This document shows positions 35,194-35,321 of a stretch of 35,321 nt of DNA, piece after piece (within the stretch, counting starts at the first letter, position 1; the number at the start of each line of letters is the position of its first letter). A program made the translations under genes and the position numbers. The notes below the pieces were generated by a model that searched no databases, was not told where the DNA came from, and was given only the letters and a program-made list of their open reading frames with translations. The stretch comes from Empedobacter falsenii (lineage in GTDB: Bacteria > Bacteroidota > Bacteroidia > Flavobacteriales > Weeksellaceae). The stretch lies in NCBI RefSeq assembly GCF_019308355.1, contig NZ_JAAGKM010000026.1, positions 1 through 35,321 on the forward strand, in the 5' to 3' direction.

Positions 35194-35321
35194 TGTCGTC
35201 ATCATTATTACAAGAAGTCAATAAAAAGATTGATGATGTAGCAAATAAGAAATTAAAGAATAATTTCTTTGTAAAATTAAAATTCATTTTATTTAGTTTT
35301 GTTATATTATAAATGCAAATC
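35194..35321. repeat. 128 bp direct repeat, copy 2, ending at the window edge
   Basis: Exact copy of 34964-35091, offset by 230 bases, and cut by the end of the window. It encodes a second start of the same lipoprotein (MNFNFTKKLFF through SCNNDDD) that then reads Thr-Cys-stop. Its length is close to 127, a common assembler k-mer. Confidence 0.95.

Noticed and set aside
1-35321. CRISPR array, rRNA or standard tRNA genes, and complete insertion sequences
   Set aside because: I saw no regularly spaced repeats, no rRNA signature, no tRNA besides the tRNA-like ends of tmRNA, and no transposase; the only mobile-element protein is the integrase stub.

Overview
The window is low-GC, gene-dense DNA from a Bacteroidota bacterium of class Flavobacteriia, probably Weeksellaceae (Empedobacter/Chryseobacterium-like). 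The evidence is the gldH gliding lipoprotein set between ricT and a PBP1A gene, a GLPGLI-family protein, a type IX secretion (T9SS) C-terminal sorting domain, SusD-less TonB receptor/lipoprotein pairs, a flavobacterial tmRNA tag (GNEEYALAA), and promoters with the Bacteroidota -7 element TAnnTTTG. The genus is inference.

Layout. 1-3200 is an accessory segment: a HigB/HigA-type toxin-antitoxin pair on the minus strand, a small secreted four-cysteine protein, a GLPGLI-family protein, and a TonB-type outer-membrane gene cut off and joined tail-to-tail to the N-terminal stub of a tyrosine recombinase. The stub lies just downstream of ssrA (tmRNA, 3194-3591, minus), a classic island insertion site. 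3700-17500 is mostly housekeeping: aldehyde dehydrogenase with its DUF779 partner, gltX, an MBL-fold hydrolase, the ricT-gldH-mrcA operon, a GNAT plus small membrane protein, metG, and a minus-strand DUF59 / SPFH / broken small membrane-protein cluster. 17700-23600 holds a surface lipoprotein and TonB-dependent receptor operon, divergent from a PhoB/PhoR-like two-component system. 24100-29300 holds leuS, a GNAT, a decayed outer-membrane barrel gene and a secreted YD-like protein.

29300-35321 looks like a vitamin B12 / methionine region. A cobalamin riboswitch controls metE (B12-independent methionine synthase), an Lrp/AsnC regulator is divergent from it, and next come a DUF5074-type beta-propeller with a T9SS signal and a DUF4465 surface lipoprotein. 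These last two are families that accompany B12 capture in Bacteroidota, so the locus links B12 sensing, B12-free methionine synthesis and probable B12 uptake. The metE-lrp block is bracketed by near-identical 54-55 bp terminator-containing repeats.

Most notable oddities. Three genes carry an in-frame stop inside an otherwise continuous coding frame (15762-16151, 27675-28368, which also has a frameshift, and 32572-34125); each stop is one C-to-T change from a glutamine codon. The window ends in a perfect 128 bp repeat of a region 230 bp earlier, which is either a tandem duplication or a contig-end assembly artefact.
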